DNA of 64,000 nt from Mucilaginibacter dorajii (GTDB lineage: Bacteria > Bacteroidota > Bacteroidia > Sphingobacteriales > Sphingobacteriaceae): assembly GCF_024808255.1 (NCBI RefSeq), contig NZ_JANTYS010000014.1, positions 122,365 to 186,364 on the forward strand. The letters run 5' to 3'. Under the pieces are notes generated by a model. That model was not told the DNA's origin. It saw only the letters and a list, made by a program, of their open reading frames with translations, and did no database searches. A program made the position numbers and the translations under genes. This document shows, piece by piece, positions 44,716 to 53,732 of the stretch; within the stretch, counting starts at the first letter, position 1; the number at the start of each line of letters is the position of its first letter.

Positions 44716-46092
44716 TTATATCATCACCTTATTCAAAGCCTTAATAGCCTCTGCAAAGTCCTCTCTTGCAACCAAAAACTGGATATTCACTTTCCTTAAA
44801 GCAAAACCACAGCTTTTGATATTGATGCCTTGATTGGCGAGGGCTGTTGCCGATTTGGCCAATAAGCCAGGCTGATCCATATTGGAACCGATGAGGCAAA
44901 CCATAGCCATTTTTTCTACAGCCACCTTTTCATAATCATCTTCCAGTTCCTGGATCAGCTTTTTGTTGAAATCCTTTTCCCATATCACTATTGAGATACT
45001 GTTGGCGCTCGTCGCCTTAAAAGTATAGCTAACGCCGTATTTATAAAACAGCTGCATGATGTGAAAATCGGTACCTACATTACCTACCATTGATGGGTCG
45101 TAAATATCAATCATCATTACGTGCTCGGTTCCTGTAATTACCTCAACCCGTTTTTTATCGCAAATATATTCGCGGGTTATCAGCGTGCCGGGATGTTCCG
45201 GCTGAAAAGTGTTTTTGATCCTCAGGTCAATGTCGTTGATCTCTAACGGTTTGGATGCTTTAGGGTGGATAGCCTCCATGCCTACATCGGCAAGCTGATC
45301 GGCCACATCATAGTTGGTGTTGCCTACCGGGAAACAATTTTCAACGCCTACCAATTGCGGATCGGCGGTACATAAATGGTATTCTTTATGGATGATAGCC
45401 TCCTGTGGTTTTACTTCTACGGCTATTTTACTAAAGGTAACTTCAGAGTAGCCGCGGTCAAACTCGCGCATAATACCCTCGGTGCCTTTGGCGTAGCCGG
45501 TTACGATGGTAATAGTGTTTGCGAAATCGATGTGCTGCAGATCTTTCCTGATGCGTTGGTCGATAGTTAATGACCGGTGATCATGAAAGCCGCTCAAATC
45601 AACAAAAGTGGCGTTGATACCCATGTTTTGCAGGATGTTGGTAAACACAAATGCCGAATGGGTTTCGCCTATTGAGGCCAGGATCTCGCGTGCGGCTAAT
45701 AAAACATCTGCTTTATTTACGTAACCCGATGCCAGGATGTTGGCTATATTTTCCAGGTAAGTTTGCGCGTCTTTAAGGCGTTGCTCAATAAAAGCATCGG
45801 CGGCAGCAACATTTAAACCAAGACTTTCATAGTTTTTATTAAGCTGCTTTAACTTAACAATGAGTTCTTTAAGTGGTTTATGAAAATCTTTATAAGTTGC
45901 CAAACGGTGGTAAACACCGGGGGCTTTGGTTTTCTTATTTTCGAGCAGGAGGTTGGTTACCCCCGAAAATGCCGATACTACAAAGATGCGGTTGTACAAT
46001 TGGTCGCCGCTACGTTCAAACAGGATAATGTTTTTGATCACATCACCCAATGCGGTCATGGATGTACCGCCGATTTTTTCTACTGTTAACAT
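44716..46092 (-). CDS. Aspartate kinase, Ask_Ect-like class
   Basis: 458 aa. The N-terminal kinase domain starts MLTVEKIGGTSM and continues RIFVVSAFSGVTNLLLENKK. Two ACT domains are at the C-terminus (VMMIDIYDPSMVGNVGTDF and GSNMDQPGLLAKSATALA). Blocks such as GTEGIMREFDRGYSEVTFS, IIHKEYHLCTADPQLVGV and NYDVADQLADVGMEAIHPKA resemble the specialised aspartokinase of ectoine clusters (Ask_Ect) more than common LysC. It phosphorylates aspartate for Lys/Thr/Met/diaminopimelate synthesis. No ectABC genes are in the window, so a housekeeping role is more likely. It lies downstream of argB-proC, with a hairpin between. Confidence 0.9.
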   Translation of the reverse strand: MLTVEKIGGTSMTALGDVIKNIILFERSGDQLYNRIFVVSAFSGVTNLLLENKKTKAPGVYHRLATYKDFHKPLKELIVKLKQLNKNYESLGLNVAAADAFIEQRLKDAQTYLENIANILASGYVNKADVLLAAREILASIGETHSAFVFTNILQNMGINATFVDLSGFHDHRSLTIDQRIRKDLQHIDFANTITIVTGYAKGTEGIMREFDRGYSEVTFSKIAVEVKPQEAIIHKEYHLCTADPQLVGVENCFPVGNTNYDVADQLADVGMEAIHPKASKPLEINDIDLRIKNTFQPEHPGTLITREYICDKKRVEVITGTEHVMMIDIYDPSMVGNVGTDFHIMQLFYKYGVSYTFKATSANSISIVIWEKDFNKKLIQELEDDYEKVAVEKMAMVCLIGSNMDQPGLLAKSATALANQGINIKSCGFALRKVNIQFLVAREDFAEAIKALNKVMI

Positions 46093-46203
46093 TTTATACT
46101 AAAAAGATAGCAGGCAAATACGATAATTGTGCCAGGCCTTTAAACAGCCGCAAAGTTATTATAATGGCTTAATTATTAAAGGAATGTATTTGCATGTATT
46201 ACA

Positions 46204-46232
46204 AATCCCCATATCATTTTGATACGGGGATT
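46204..46232 (-). terminator. Hairpin between proC and ask
   Basis: AATCCCC..TATCA and TGATA..GGGGATT arms with one mismatch and a TTTT loop, about 50-80 nt after the proC stop. The T-run on the minus strand is short, so it may be a partial terminator. Confidence 0.5.
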
Positions 46233-46282
46233 ATCAATATTGATGGTTTATAATTGGTTTTGTGTTATAGATGGGCTTTGGG

Positions 46283-47101
46283 CTAACTTTCCTTCTTATA
46301 AAGGTCGCCGGCTTTCTCTGCCGATAGCTTAATGCCCTTGATCATGGCCGAGCTAAATCCGTTATGCTCCATCTCGTTTAAGCCGGCAATAGTACAGCCA
46401 CTTGGTGAGGTCACCTTATCAATTTCCTGCTCTGGGTGCGATGAAAGTTGCAGCAATAGATCTGCGGCACCTTTGGCGGTTTGCGCAGCCATTTTTAAGG
46501 CATCGCCTGCATGGAAACCTATTTCGGTACCACCCTGCGAGGCTGCACGGATAGACCGTAAGAAGAAGGCTATACCGCAGGCGCAAAGTGCTGTTGCGGA
46601 TGTCATCAATTCTTCATTGATCTGGATGCTTACACCAACGGTATCAAAAAGTGATTTTACCAGGTTAATGTTTTTATTGGTGCCATTATCGGTAGCAATA
46701 CAAGTCATGGAATGCCCTATTGCAATGGCTGTGTTAGGCATAGCCCGTACTATTTGTACGTTTAACTCCAGCTGCAGGCGGATATCGCTACAGCTTACGC
46801 CCGATATCACAGATATTAAAAGCTGTTTATCTGGCTTTATAGCAGGCCTGATTTCGTCAAGTAGTTTATTTAATTGTTGCGGCAATACGGCCAAAACAAT
46901 GATGTCGGCCTTTTTAACGGCTTTTAAATTATTGTCGGTTGTATGATAGCCCAAGGTGGCAAACTCTGCCAGCGCGGCCACATTTCTCCTGGTAAGGGTA
47001 ATTTGCTGGGGTTTGCAAATACCTGCTTTAACTAACCCTTTGGCTAATGACAGCCCGATGTTTCCCGAACCTAAAATTGCTATTTGTTGTGATGCGTTCA
47101 T
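46283..47101 (-). CDS. proC: Pyrroline-5-carboxylate reductase
   Basis: 272 aa. N-terminal NADP-binding IAILGSGNIGLSLAKGL, the central RAMPNTAIAIGHSMT block and the C-terminal dimer helix VTSPSGCTIAGLNEMEHNGF are standard ProC features. It reduces P5C to proline, the last step of proline synthesis. Its start overlaps the argB stop by 4 bp, so the two are translationally coupled. Pairing proline and arginine genes may link the two glutamate-derived routes. Confidence 0.95.
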   Translation of the reverse strand: MNASQQIAILGSGNIGLSLAKGLVKAGICKPQQITLTRRNVAALAEFATLGYHTTDNNLKAVKKADIIVLAVLPQQLNKLLDEIRPAIKPDKQLLISVISGVSCSDIRLQLELNVQIVRAMPNTAIAIGHSMTCIATDNGTNKNINLVKSLFDTVGVSIQINEELMTSATALCACGIAFFLRSIRAASQGGTEIGFHAGDALKMAAQTAKGAADLLLQLSSHPEQEIDKVTSPSGCTIAGLNEMEHNGFSSAMIKGIKLSAEKAGDLYKKES

Positions 47102-47943
47102 GTGGTTGTACTTAAACGTGTTCCAAATGGTTTGTTATTCTTAATATTTCCTAAATCGTCGCTTTTGCCAATTATTACCGCTTTTACGCCGCAGGCTATG
47201 GCAGTAAAGGCATTATCTAACTTGGGTAGCATACCGCTGTGAATGATGCGCTCTTTTTTTAACTCTTCATAGCGTTCGGGGTTAATTTCCCGTATCAATG
47301 AATCTTCATCATCAATATCCTGTAAAACACCTTTTTTCTCAAAACAATAGATCAGGGTTGTTTCGTAAATAGATGCCAGGTTAACCGCCAAAGCCGAAGC
47401 AATGGTATCGGCATTGGTGTTCAGTAATTGCCCTTCGCCATCATGTGTTATCGCGCAAAAAACAGGGGTGAAGCCTGCTTCCATCAACCTGCTGATATTA
47501 CCGGGATTAATGGAGTTTTCGTCGATATCGCCAACAAAACCATAATCGATAGTTTTTACAGGGCGTTTTTTAGCTTTGATAAAATTTCCGTCGGCCCCTG
47601 TTAATCCTATCGCGTTGTTTCCAAAGCGTTGTAACTGTGCAACTATATTTTTGTTAATAAGGCCGCCATAAACCATGGTAACCACTCTTAAAGTTTCAAT
47701 ATCTGTTATACGCCTGCCGTCAACCAGCTTTGCTTCAATGCCCATATCCTCAGCAACTTGGGTTGCTACCTTGCCGCCGCCATGCACTAAAATCTTAAAT
47801 CCGTCAAGCGACTGAAAGTCTTTCAGGAAATGATGTAGGTTTTCTGAGTTATCTATAACGTTTCCACCAATTTTTATGATGTGCAAGCTTTTTTTAGCTG
47901 CTATTTCAGGTGGATTTATAGAAACCGTCTCACTTTTATTCAT
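47098..47943 (-). CDS. argB: N-acylglutamate kinase (ArgB)
   Basis: 281 aa. Amino-acid kinase fold: HIIKIGGNVID at the nucleotide site, FKILVHGGGKVATQVAEDMG for substrate, and GMLPKLDNAFTAIACGVKAV near the end. It phosphorylates N-acetylglutamate, or N-succinylglutamate if this organism uses the succinylated route, as the ArgF' specificity residue suggests. It heads an argB-proC pair, possibly read on to ask, and lies about 3.6 kb away from the rest of the arg genes. Divergent from the NADH dehydrogenase gene. Confidence 0.95.
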   Translation of the reverse strand: MNKSETVSINPPEIAAKKSLHIIKIGGNVIDNSENLHHFLKDFQSLDGFKILVHGGGKVATQVAEDMGIEAKLVDGRRITDIETLRVVTMVYGGLINKNIVAQLQRFGNNAIGLTGADGNFIKAKKRPVKTIDYGFVGDIDENSINPGNISRLMEAGFTPVFCAITHDGEGQLLNTNADTIASALAVNLASIYETTLIYCFEKKGVLQDIDDEDSLIREINPERYEELKKERIIHSGMLPKLDNAFTAIACGVKAVIIGKSDDLGNIKNNKPFGTRLSTTT

Positions 47944-48146
47944 TCTTCACAATAATTTAACACTGCACTTGCCAATTTACTATCTTTTTTGATAGAAATC
48001 TGTTAAAAATAAGAAATTATAGTGTAAATTTTACTAAAAGTAAGCAAAAATGATTGTTTGCTTACACATTTGTAAGTTTACAATTTGATTATGAAATAAT
48101 TAGTATACTTGAAATTAAGGCATTAAACTTGCTTGAAAATTTACCT

Positions 48147-49445
48147 ATGGAACAAAAGAAAAGTACTAAGCCCCGTGTGGTTATCATCGGCGGTGGCTTT
48201 GGCGGGCTGGAATTAGCTAAAAACTTAAAAAACGCGCCGGTAGATGTATTACTGCTTGATAAGCATAATTACCACACTTTTCAGCCTTTATTGTACCAGG
48301 TAGCGGCCGGTTCAATAGCTGCCGACTCCATCGGTTTCCCCATTCGCAGGATTTTTACAAAACAGGATAATTTTAGGTTTGCATTGGCCGAAGTTCAGCA
48401 GATCCATCCTGAAACCAATACACTTGCTACAGACATAGGTACCATATATTATGATTACCTGATTATAGCCACAGGCTCAAATACCAATTTTTTCGGCAAT
48501 AAAGAGATTGAACATTTTGCTATGCCGATGAAAAACATCCCCGAGGCGCTTAATCTACGGAGCTTGATCCTGCAAAACCTGGAAATGTCATTAGTAACCA
48601 AAGACCCCGAAGAAAAAGCGGCGTTAATGACCTTTGTGGTTGTAGGCGGCGGCCCTACAGGAGTTGAATTATCCGGCGCATTGGCCGAAATGCGCCAGTT
48701 GATATTAATGAAGGATTACCATGGCCTGCGTAAGCACAATATGAAGGTTTACCTTGTTGAAGGTAAAGATGTTGTGCTTGGCGCTTTTTCGCCTAAGGCA
48801 TCTGAAAAAGCAAAAAAGTTTTTGGAAGATATGGACGTTACTATTTATAATGGCGTTCATGTGCAAGGTTACGATGGAATACTACTTAAAATAGATAATG
48901 GTACAACCATACTTACCCGCAACGTACTTTGGGCTGCCGGTGTAAAAGGCGAGGTGCCCGCTGGTTTACCTGAACAAAGTATAACAAAGGGCAACCGCAT
49001 CCAGGTTGATGAAATTAGCAAAGTTATTGGCTATAATAATATTTTTGCCATAGGCGATGTATCGGCAATGATAACTCCCGAAACGCCAAACGGGCATCCA
49101 GGTGTAGCACCAACCGCCATTCAACAAGGTGGCTGGCTGGCAAAAAACCTGGTGCAGATTTTGAATAGCCAACCGACTGTTCCGTTTAAATATCACGATA
49201 AAGGGTCACTGGCTACTATTGGCAGGAATAAAGCAGTCGCTGATTTAGGTAAGCTCCATTTTCAGGGATTTTTTGCATGGCTGTTGTGGGGCTTTGTGCA
49301 TTTAATGTCGTTGGCGGGTTTTACCAATAAAGGGATTATCTTTTTTAGCTGGGCTATTAACTACTTTAATAAGAATAGCGATAACCGTTTGATCGTGCGT
49401 TATTTTAATACCGAAACCCGGATGACCGACCCTGAATCGAAATAA
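48147..49445 (+). CDS. Type II NADH dehydrogenase / FAD-dependent oxidoreductase
   Basis: 432 aa from the ATG at 48147. The frame reaches back to 48054, but that extension has poor composition. Two Rossmann motifs are present: VVIIGGGFGGLELA (FAD) and FVVVGGGPTGVELSG (NADH). FQPLLYQVAAGSIAADSIG and FAIGDVSAM are typical of NDH-2. The C-terminal hydrophobic end (FAWLLWGFVHLMSLAGF) anchors it to the membrane. It moves electrons from NADH to quinone without pumping protons. It is followed 59 bp later by a codirectional antiporter gene. Confidence 0.92.
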   Translation: MEQKKSTKPRVVIIGGGFGGLELAKNLKNAPVDVLLLDKHNYHTFQPLLYQVAAGSIAADSIGFPIRRIFTKQDNFRFALAEVQQIHPETNTLATDIGTIYYDYLIIATGSNTNFFGNKEIEHFAMPMKNIPEALNLRSLILQNLEMSLVTKDPEEKAALMTFVVVGGGPTGVELSGALAEMRQLILMKDYHGLRKHNMKVYLVEGKDVVLGAFSPKASEKAKKFLEDMDVTIYNGVHVQGYDGILLKIDNGTTILTRNVLWAAGVKGEVPAGLPEQSITKGNRIQVDEISKVIGYNNIFAIGDVSAMITPETPNGHPGVAPTAIQQGGWLAKNLVQILNSQPTVPFKYHDKGSLATIGRNKAVADLGKLHFQGFFAWLLWGFVHLMSLAGFTNKGIIFFSWAINYFNKNSDNRLIVRYFNTETRMTDPESK

Positions 49446-49504
49446 AAAGTAATTCGCTCCAAAACATTCAAGCGTTTATTTTATTTGTAATGCAGTAAAC
49501 GCTT

Positions 49505-50749
49505 ATGGATCTGTTTTTTGTAATTGCTTTATTAGTTATTGTCAGCGCGCTTTTTTCTTATTTAAACGCGCGCTTTATCAAGCTTCCCGGTACTATCGGG
49601 ATAGTTTTGATAGCCACTATTGTTTCTATCGCCATTCTTATTGTTGATAAGCTCGACCCGGTATCGGCAAGATACTTAACCACCTTAGCCAAGAATATCG
49701 ATTTTTCAAAGGTTGTGCTCAACATTATGCTGGGTTTCCTGCTTTTTTCAAGCGCGTTTAATCTTGATGGAAAAAAGCTGAAAAAAGAAATGCGACCTGT
49801 ATTGGTGCTAAGCACCTTAGGTGTTATACTATCTACCGCTATTTTTGGTTTCCTGCTCTATTACCTTGCTCCGTTTTTTCATATCCACATGCCATTAATC
49901 TACTGCCTGTTATTTGGGGCATTAGTATCGCCAACAGATCCGGTGGCAGTATCGGCTATCGTAAAAAACTCCAAACTACCTGCCCACCTGGAAACCATTA
50001 TATCCGGCGAATCGCTTTTTAATGATGGGGTAGGGCTGATCCTGTTTGTGATTCTATTAGAAATTACCCAGGTAGGCGAGCAAAATATAGAAGCCTCGAA
50101 GGTTTTACTGATGATCTTAAAAGAGGTGATCGGCGGCATTTTTGCCGGCGCGATATTGGGATATCTTGCCCAGCGGTTGATGAAATCGGTAAAGGATTTT
50201 CAAACTATAGTGTTGATCTCCCTGGCGCTGGTGATGGGCCTATCCGTGTTAGCCACCATATTTGAGTTTTCTATACCGCTATCCGTTGTAACAGCCGGGC
50301 TTTTTGCAGGTAGTCATTCTATAAACCAGGATAGTAAAGAGCGATCGCACGAGGCGTTGGAAAAATTCTGGCAATTGGTTGATGAAATGCTGAATACCAT
50401 TTTGTTTGTGATGATAGGTTTGCAGCTCATCAATCTGCCATTTGTAAATAACTACTGGGTAACTGGCAGTATTTCCATTGTGTTGATATTGATAGCCCGC
50501 TGGCTAAGTATCACCCTTCCGCTTCCGTTTTTGCGACACTCATTAAAAGTTAACTATAGCAATATTAACGTAATGACCTGGGCTGGTTTAAGGGGAGGCA
50601 TTTCTATCGCGCTGGCTTTAACCTTGCCCGATACGCCATACCGGCATTTGATCCTATCGGGGAGTTATTTTATCGTAATATTTTCTGTTATAGTGCAGGG
50701 CTTAACACTCAATGCCATGATCAATCGCGCTTCCAGGTTTATCGAATAA
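49505..50749 (+). CDS. Cation/proton antiporter, CPA1 (NhaP-like) family
   Basis: 414 aa with about 11-12 membrane segments. CPA1 hallmarks are LLFGALVSPTDPVAVSAI and the ion-binding Asn-Asp in ESLFNDGVGLILF. The later TM region AGLRGGISIALALTLP is also typical. It exchanges Na+ (or K+) for H+ at the inner membrane for pH and salt control. There is no large cytoplasmic C-terminal regulatory domain. It follows NDH-2 in the same direction; co-transcription is possible. It ends 1 bp from the stop of the convergent paiB-like gene. Confidence 0.93.
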   Translation: MDLFFVIALLVIVSALFSYLNARFIKLPGTIGIVLIATIVSIAILIVDKLDPVSARYLTTLAKNIDFSKVVLNIMLGFLLFSSAFNLDGKKLKKEMRPVLVLSTLGVILSTAIFGFLLYYLAPFFHIHMPLIYCLLFGALVSPTDPVAVSAIVKNSKLPAHLETIISGESLFNDGVGLILFVILLEITQVGEQNIEASKVLLMILKEVIGGIFAGAILGYLAQRLMKSVKDFQTIVLISLALVMGLSVLATIFEFSIPLSVVTAGLFAGSHSINQDSKERSHEALEKFWQLVDEMLNTILFVMIGLQLINLPFVNNYWVTGSISIVLILIARWLSITLPLPFLRHSLKVNYSNINVMTWAGLRGGISIALALTLPDTPYRHLILSGSYFIVIFSVIVQGLTLNAMINRASRFIE

Positions 50750-50750
50750 A

Positions 50751-51359
50751 CTATTTTAGTTTCAACATGTAATTGGCGATTTCGATTTCGTGGGTGTCGG
50801 CGCTTTTACTTAAGGAGTTTATGATATTTTCCCGCTCTTCCTCAGTCCGGTTTTGACTCAGTTTTTGTTTGCCTTGCAGATCATCTACAATTATTTCAAA
50901 AGCTACTATTCCTTTCATCATTTTTTGTTTGAATTCGATAGCTAAATTATCCCATTGTTGCAGGTAACTTACTTCGTAATTACTGATAGTTTTGGATAAA
51001 AGGTTGGCTGTTTGTTCTTCTCCGGATAATAAGCTGGCCTTGCCGTAGGCATGCACGGCGATATAATTCCAGGTGGGTACATTGGTTTCCTTTGGATAAT
51101 TTGCCGGCGAGATATAAGCGTGCGGCTCAGTAAAGATCACCAAAACAGTTTTATCTAAGAGCTGGGCGGCTTGTGGATTTGCTTTGGCGAAATGAGAAAG
51201 TAAAACTACCTTATCATCGCGCAGTTCAACCAAAAAGGGGAGATGAGTAGCTTCTGGAATCTCGTCACGAACTGTAATTATAGTGGCAAAACTATACCGC
51301 TGCATGAAACTGATGATCTCCTGTTGATTGGGGAATTGATTGAAGGCTGGTATGTACAT
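50751..51359 (-). CDS. PaiB-like FMN-binding protein (putative transcriptional regulator)
   Basis: 202 aa. Family features: MYIPAFNQFPNQQEIISFM, then ATHLPFLVELRDDKVVLLSH, NPQAAQLL, FTEPHAYISPANYP and VPTWNYIAVHAYGKASLL. The fold is a flavin-reductase-like split barrel that binds FMN; Bacillus PaiB is reported as a negative regulator of sporulation and protease genes, but a regulatory role here is only by family name. Not part of the arg cluster by direction or spacing (168 bp with a repeat remnant between). Confidence 0.9.
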   Translation of the reverse strand: MYIPAFNQFPNQQEIISFMQRYSFATIITVRDEIPEATHLPFLVELRDDKVVLLSHFAKANPQAAQLLDKTVLVIFTEPHAYISPANYPKETNVPTWNYIAVHAYGKASLLSGEEQTANLLSKTISNYEVSYLQQWDNLAIEFKQKMMKGIVAFEIIVDDLQGKQKLSQNRTEEERENIINSLSKSADTHEIEIANYMLKLK

Positions 51360-51424
51360 AGGAAGGGTTTAGGATAACTTTAGAAGGTTTGAGAAATAGA
51401 AACATGTGTTCAAAACTCCATTAT

Positions 51425-51454
51425 ATGTCATTGCTTCGTTCCTCGCAATGACAT
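51425..51454. repeat. Deletion remnant of GTCATTGCGAGG palindrome
   Basis: ATGTCATTG is joined directly to CTTCGTTCCTCGCAATGACA, so most of one arm and the centre have been lost. Confidence 0.6.
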
Positions 51455-51526
51455 GGTTTTATGGCGTTATACTCATATTAAAAGGTGCTATCTTGAAAAA
51501 TTAGAAGCCTTTTTGTAAGTCACTAT

Positions 51527-52474
51527 TTACAAACTTTCCAGCATCTGCTTTAATACAGCCTGCGCTGCCCAAACCCGGTTACCGGCTTCGTGTACCACAA
51601 TGCTGTTTGGGCCGTCTAAAATCTCATCAGATAACTCCAAATTACGGCGAACAGGCAGGCAATGCATCACTTTGGCATCGTTGGTTGCCTTTAGTTTTTC
51701 ATTGGTCAGCATCCATTCTTCGTGTTTACCTAAAATATTACCGTAAGGCTCATAAGCCGACCAGTTTTTTACATAGATAAAATCAGCACCTGATAAAGCC
51801 TCATCCTGGTTATATGAAATTGCTGCCCCCTGCGTAAAATCGGCACAAAGTTCATACCCCTTAGGCTGTACTATGGTAAAATCAACATCGGCTTTGCACA
51901 TCCATTCGGAAAAGGAGTTGGGTACGGCCTGCGGTAATGGTTTAATATGTGGTGCCCATGTTAAAACAACCTTAGGGCGGGCTGTCTTCTTTAATTCTGT
52001 TATGGTAACCAAATCGGCCAGACTCTGCAAAGGATGACGTGTGGCCGATTCCAGGCTCACAACGGGCACTTTACAAAACTCCACAAATTTGTTAAATATC
52101 ATCTCGCTATAATCCTCTTCACGATTCCTTAAACCAGGGAACGAGCGCACGCCAATAATATCGGCATACTGACCCATAACGCCTGCTGCCTCGCGGATGT
52201 GTTCAACGGTTGTACCGTCCATGATCACGCCGTCGCGCAACTCTAAAGCCCATCCTTCTTTATCGATATTAAGCACCATCACATTCATCCCCAGGTTAAG
52301 GGCTGCTTTTTGGGTACTCATACGCGTACGTAAGCTTGGGTTTAAAAACACTAAGGCAAGCGTTTTATTTTTACCCAGCTGCTGGTGCGCAAAAGGATTT
52401 TGCTTAAGTGCCAATGCTTCTTTTACAAGAGCATCAATATCGGTAACGTCATTTACAGAAGAGAACAGTTTCAT
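51527..52474 (-). CDS. argF': N-acylornithine carbamoyltransferase (probably N-succinylornithine type)
   Basis: 315 aa. Carbamoyl-phosphate motif SLRTR, ATRHPLQSLADL, WAPHIKPLPQAVPNSF and HCLPVRRN match the acetyl-/succinyl-ornithine transcarbamylase clade (Xanthomonas AOTCase, Bacteroides SOTCase), not ordinary ArgF. It makes N-acylcitrulline. The residue known to select acetyl (Glu) or succinyl (Pro) in this clade aligns to Val90 (MDGTTVEHI). From published mutants recalled here, Val at that site favours succinylornithine. It is the last gene of GNAT-argG-cupin-argC-argD-argF'. Confidence 0.93.
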   Translation of the reverse strand: MKLFSSVNDVTDIDALVKEALALKQNPFAHQQLGKNKTLALVFLNPSLRTRMSTQKAALNLGMNVMVLNIDKEGWALELRDGVIMDGTTVEHIREAAGVMGQYADIIGVRSFPGLRNREEDYSEMIFNKFVEFCKVPVVSLESATRHPLQSLADLVTITELKKTARPKVVLTWAPHIKPLPQAVPNSFSEWMCKADVDFTIVQPKGYELCADFTQGAAISYNQDEALSGADFIYVKNWSAYEPYGNILGKHEEWMLTNEKLKATNDAKVMHCLPVRRNLELSDEILDGPNSIVVHEAGNRVWAAQAVLKQMLESL

Positions 52475-52506
52475 GAGCTATTTATCTTACGTTATAATAT
52501 TTATTT

Positions 52507-52533
52507 AAAGTCTCCCCCTTCAGGGGGAGATTT
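52507..52533. repeat. Hairpin TCTCCCCC / GGGGGAGA between argD and argF'
   Basis: Perfect 8-bp GC-rich arms with a TTCA loop, A-run before and T-run after. It resembles the dispersed CTCCCCCTTCAGGGGGAG hairpins common in related genomes. In the arg operon it could reduce or stabilise transcripts on either side. Confidence 0.7.
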
Positions 52534-52541
52534 AGAGGGGG

Positions 52542-53669
52542 CTATTGATTTAAAACACTAACAAAGGCTTCCAAAAACCTATCGGCATGGGCTTTAGTTA
52601 AGTTTAAGGCCGGTAATAACCTAACCACGTTTGGTTTAGCCTCACCGGTAAAAATATGATGTTTAAATAAAAGTTCTTTGCGGGCATGAGCAAGTTCTTC
52701 AGGTAATTCGATGCCTATCATCAAACCACGACCTCTAACTTCTTTTACCTGCTCTAATTTTTTAAGCTCTTTGATCAGGTAACCACCAACTTCTGCCGCG
52801 TTTTGCATCAGGTTATCCTGCTCCATCACTTCTAACACCGCTAAACCGGCTGCGCAAGCCAAATGGTTGCCGCCAAAAGTAGTACCTAACATGCCATAAG
52901 AAGGCTGTATTTTAGGCGATATGATAATGCCCCCAACCGGGAATCCATTACCCATACCTTTAGCCATGCTGTAAATATCGGCATCTACACCGGCAAAATC
53001 CTGTGAGAAAAACTTACCGGTACGGCCGTAACCGCACTGAACAGAATCGGCAATAAAAACAGCATTATACTCATCGCAAAGTGAACGAATTTTTTGCAAA
53101 AAGCTTTCTGGTGCTACCTGGATACCACCGACACCCTGGATGCCTTCGATAATGACAGATGAAATTTCGTTTTCGGCAAATGCTTGTGCCAAAGCAGCTT
53201 CATCGGCCCAGGGTAAAAATATAACGTTATCGGTTTGGTTAACCGGTGCAACAATCTTAGGATTATCTGTAACAGCAACAGCTAAAGACGTACGCCCGTG
53301 AAATGCCTTGGTAAAGGCGATAACTTTCTTTTTGCCATTGTAAAATGACGCCAGTTTTAAGGCATTCTCATTAGCTTCGGCACCGGAATTACAAAGAAAT
53401 AACTGATAATCTTCTTTACCAGAAACCTTTCCCAATTTTGCAGCAAGCTCTTTTTGGATAGGGATCTCGATAGAATTAGAGTAAAAGCCCAACTGGTGTA
53501 ACTGGTCTTCTAATCTTTTTACATAATGCGGGTGGGTGTGGCCAATAGAGATAACAGCGTGACCGCCATACATATCAAGGTATTCGGTGTCTTGGCTGTC
53601 ATAAACTAAACTGCCAAGCCCCCGGGTGATGTTTATATTATTGATTGGGTATACGTCGAATAATTTCAT
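52542..53669 (-). CDS. argD: N-acylornithine aminotransferase
   Basis: 375 aa, class III PLP aminotransferase, standard length. It begins MKLFDVYPINNINITRGLGS. Family blocks are GHAVISIGHTHPHYV, FLCNSGAEANENALKLA, VIIEGIQGVGGI and the PLP Lys in YSMAKGMGNGFPVGG. It converts N-acyl-glutamate semialdehyde to N-acylornithine with glutamate as amino donor. It lies between argC (63 bp upstream) and argF' (67 bp downstream) on one strand. Confidence 0.95.
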   Translation of the reverse strand: MKLFDVYPINNINITRGLGSLVYDSQDTEYLDMYGGHAVISIGHTHPHYVKRLEDQLHQLGFYSNSIEIPIQKELAAKLGKVSGKEDYQLFLCNSGAEANENALKLASFYNGKKKVIAFTKAFHGRTSLAVAVTDNPKIVAPVNQTDNVIFLPWADEAALAQAFAENEISSVIIEGIQGVGGIQVAPESFLQKIRSLCDEYNAVFIADSVQCGYGRTGKFFSQDFAGVDADIYSMAKGMGNGFPVGGIIISPKIQPSYGMLGTTFGGNHLACAAGLAVLEVMEQDNLMQNAAEVGGYLIKELKKLEQVKEVRGRGLMIGIELPEELAHARKELLFKHHIFTGEAKPNVVRLLPALNLTKAHADRFLEAFVSVLNQ

Positions 53670-53732
53670 TTTGGATTAGATCTTAAAATTTACATACTAA
53701 ATTGATAACAGGTTACGGATGTGGCTCGCGGC

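Noticed and set aside
44716..46092. An ectoine biosynthesis cluster
   Set aside because: Only the aspartokinase resembles the ectoine type. No ectA, ectB, ectC or ectD is in the window.
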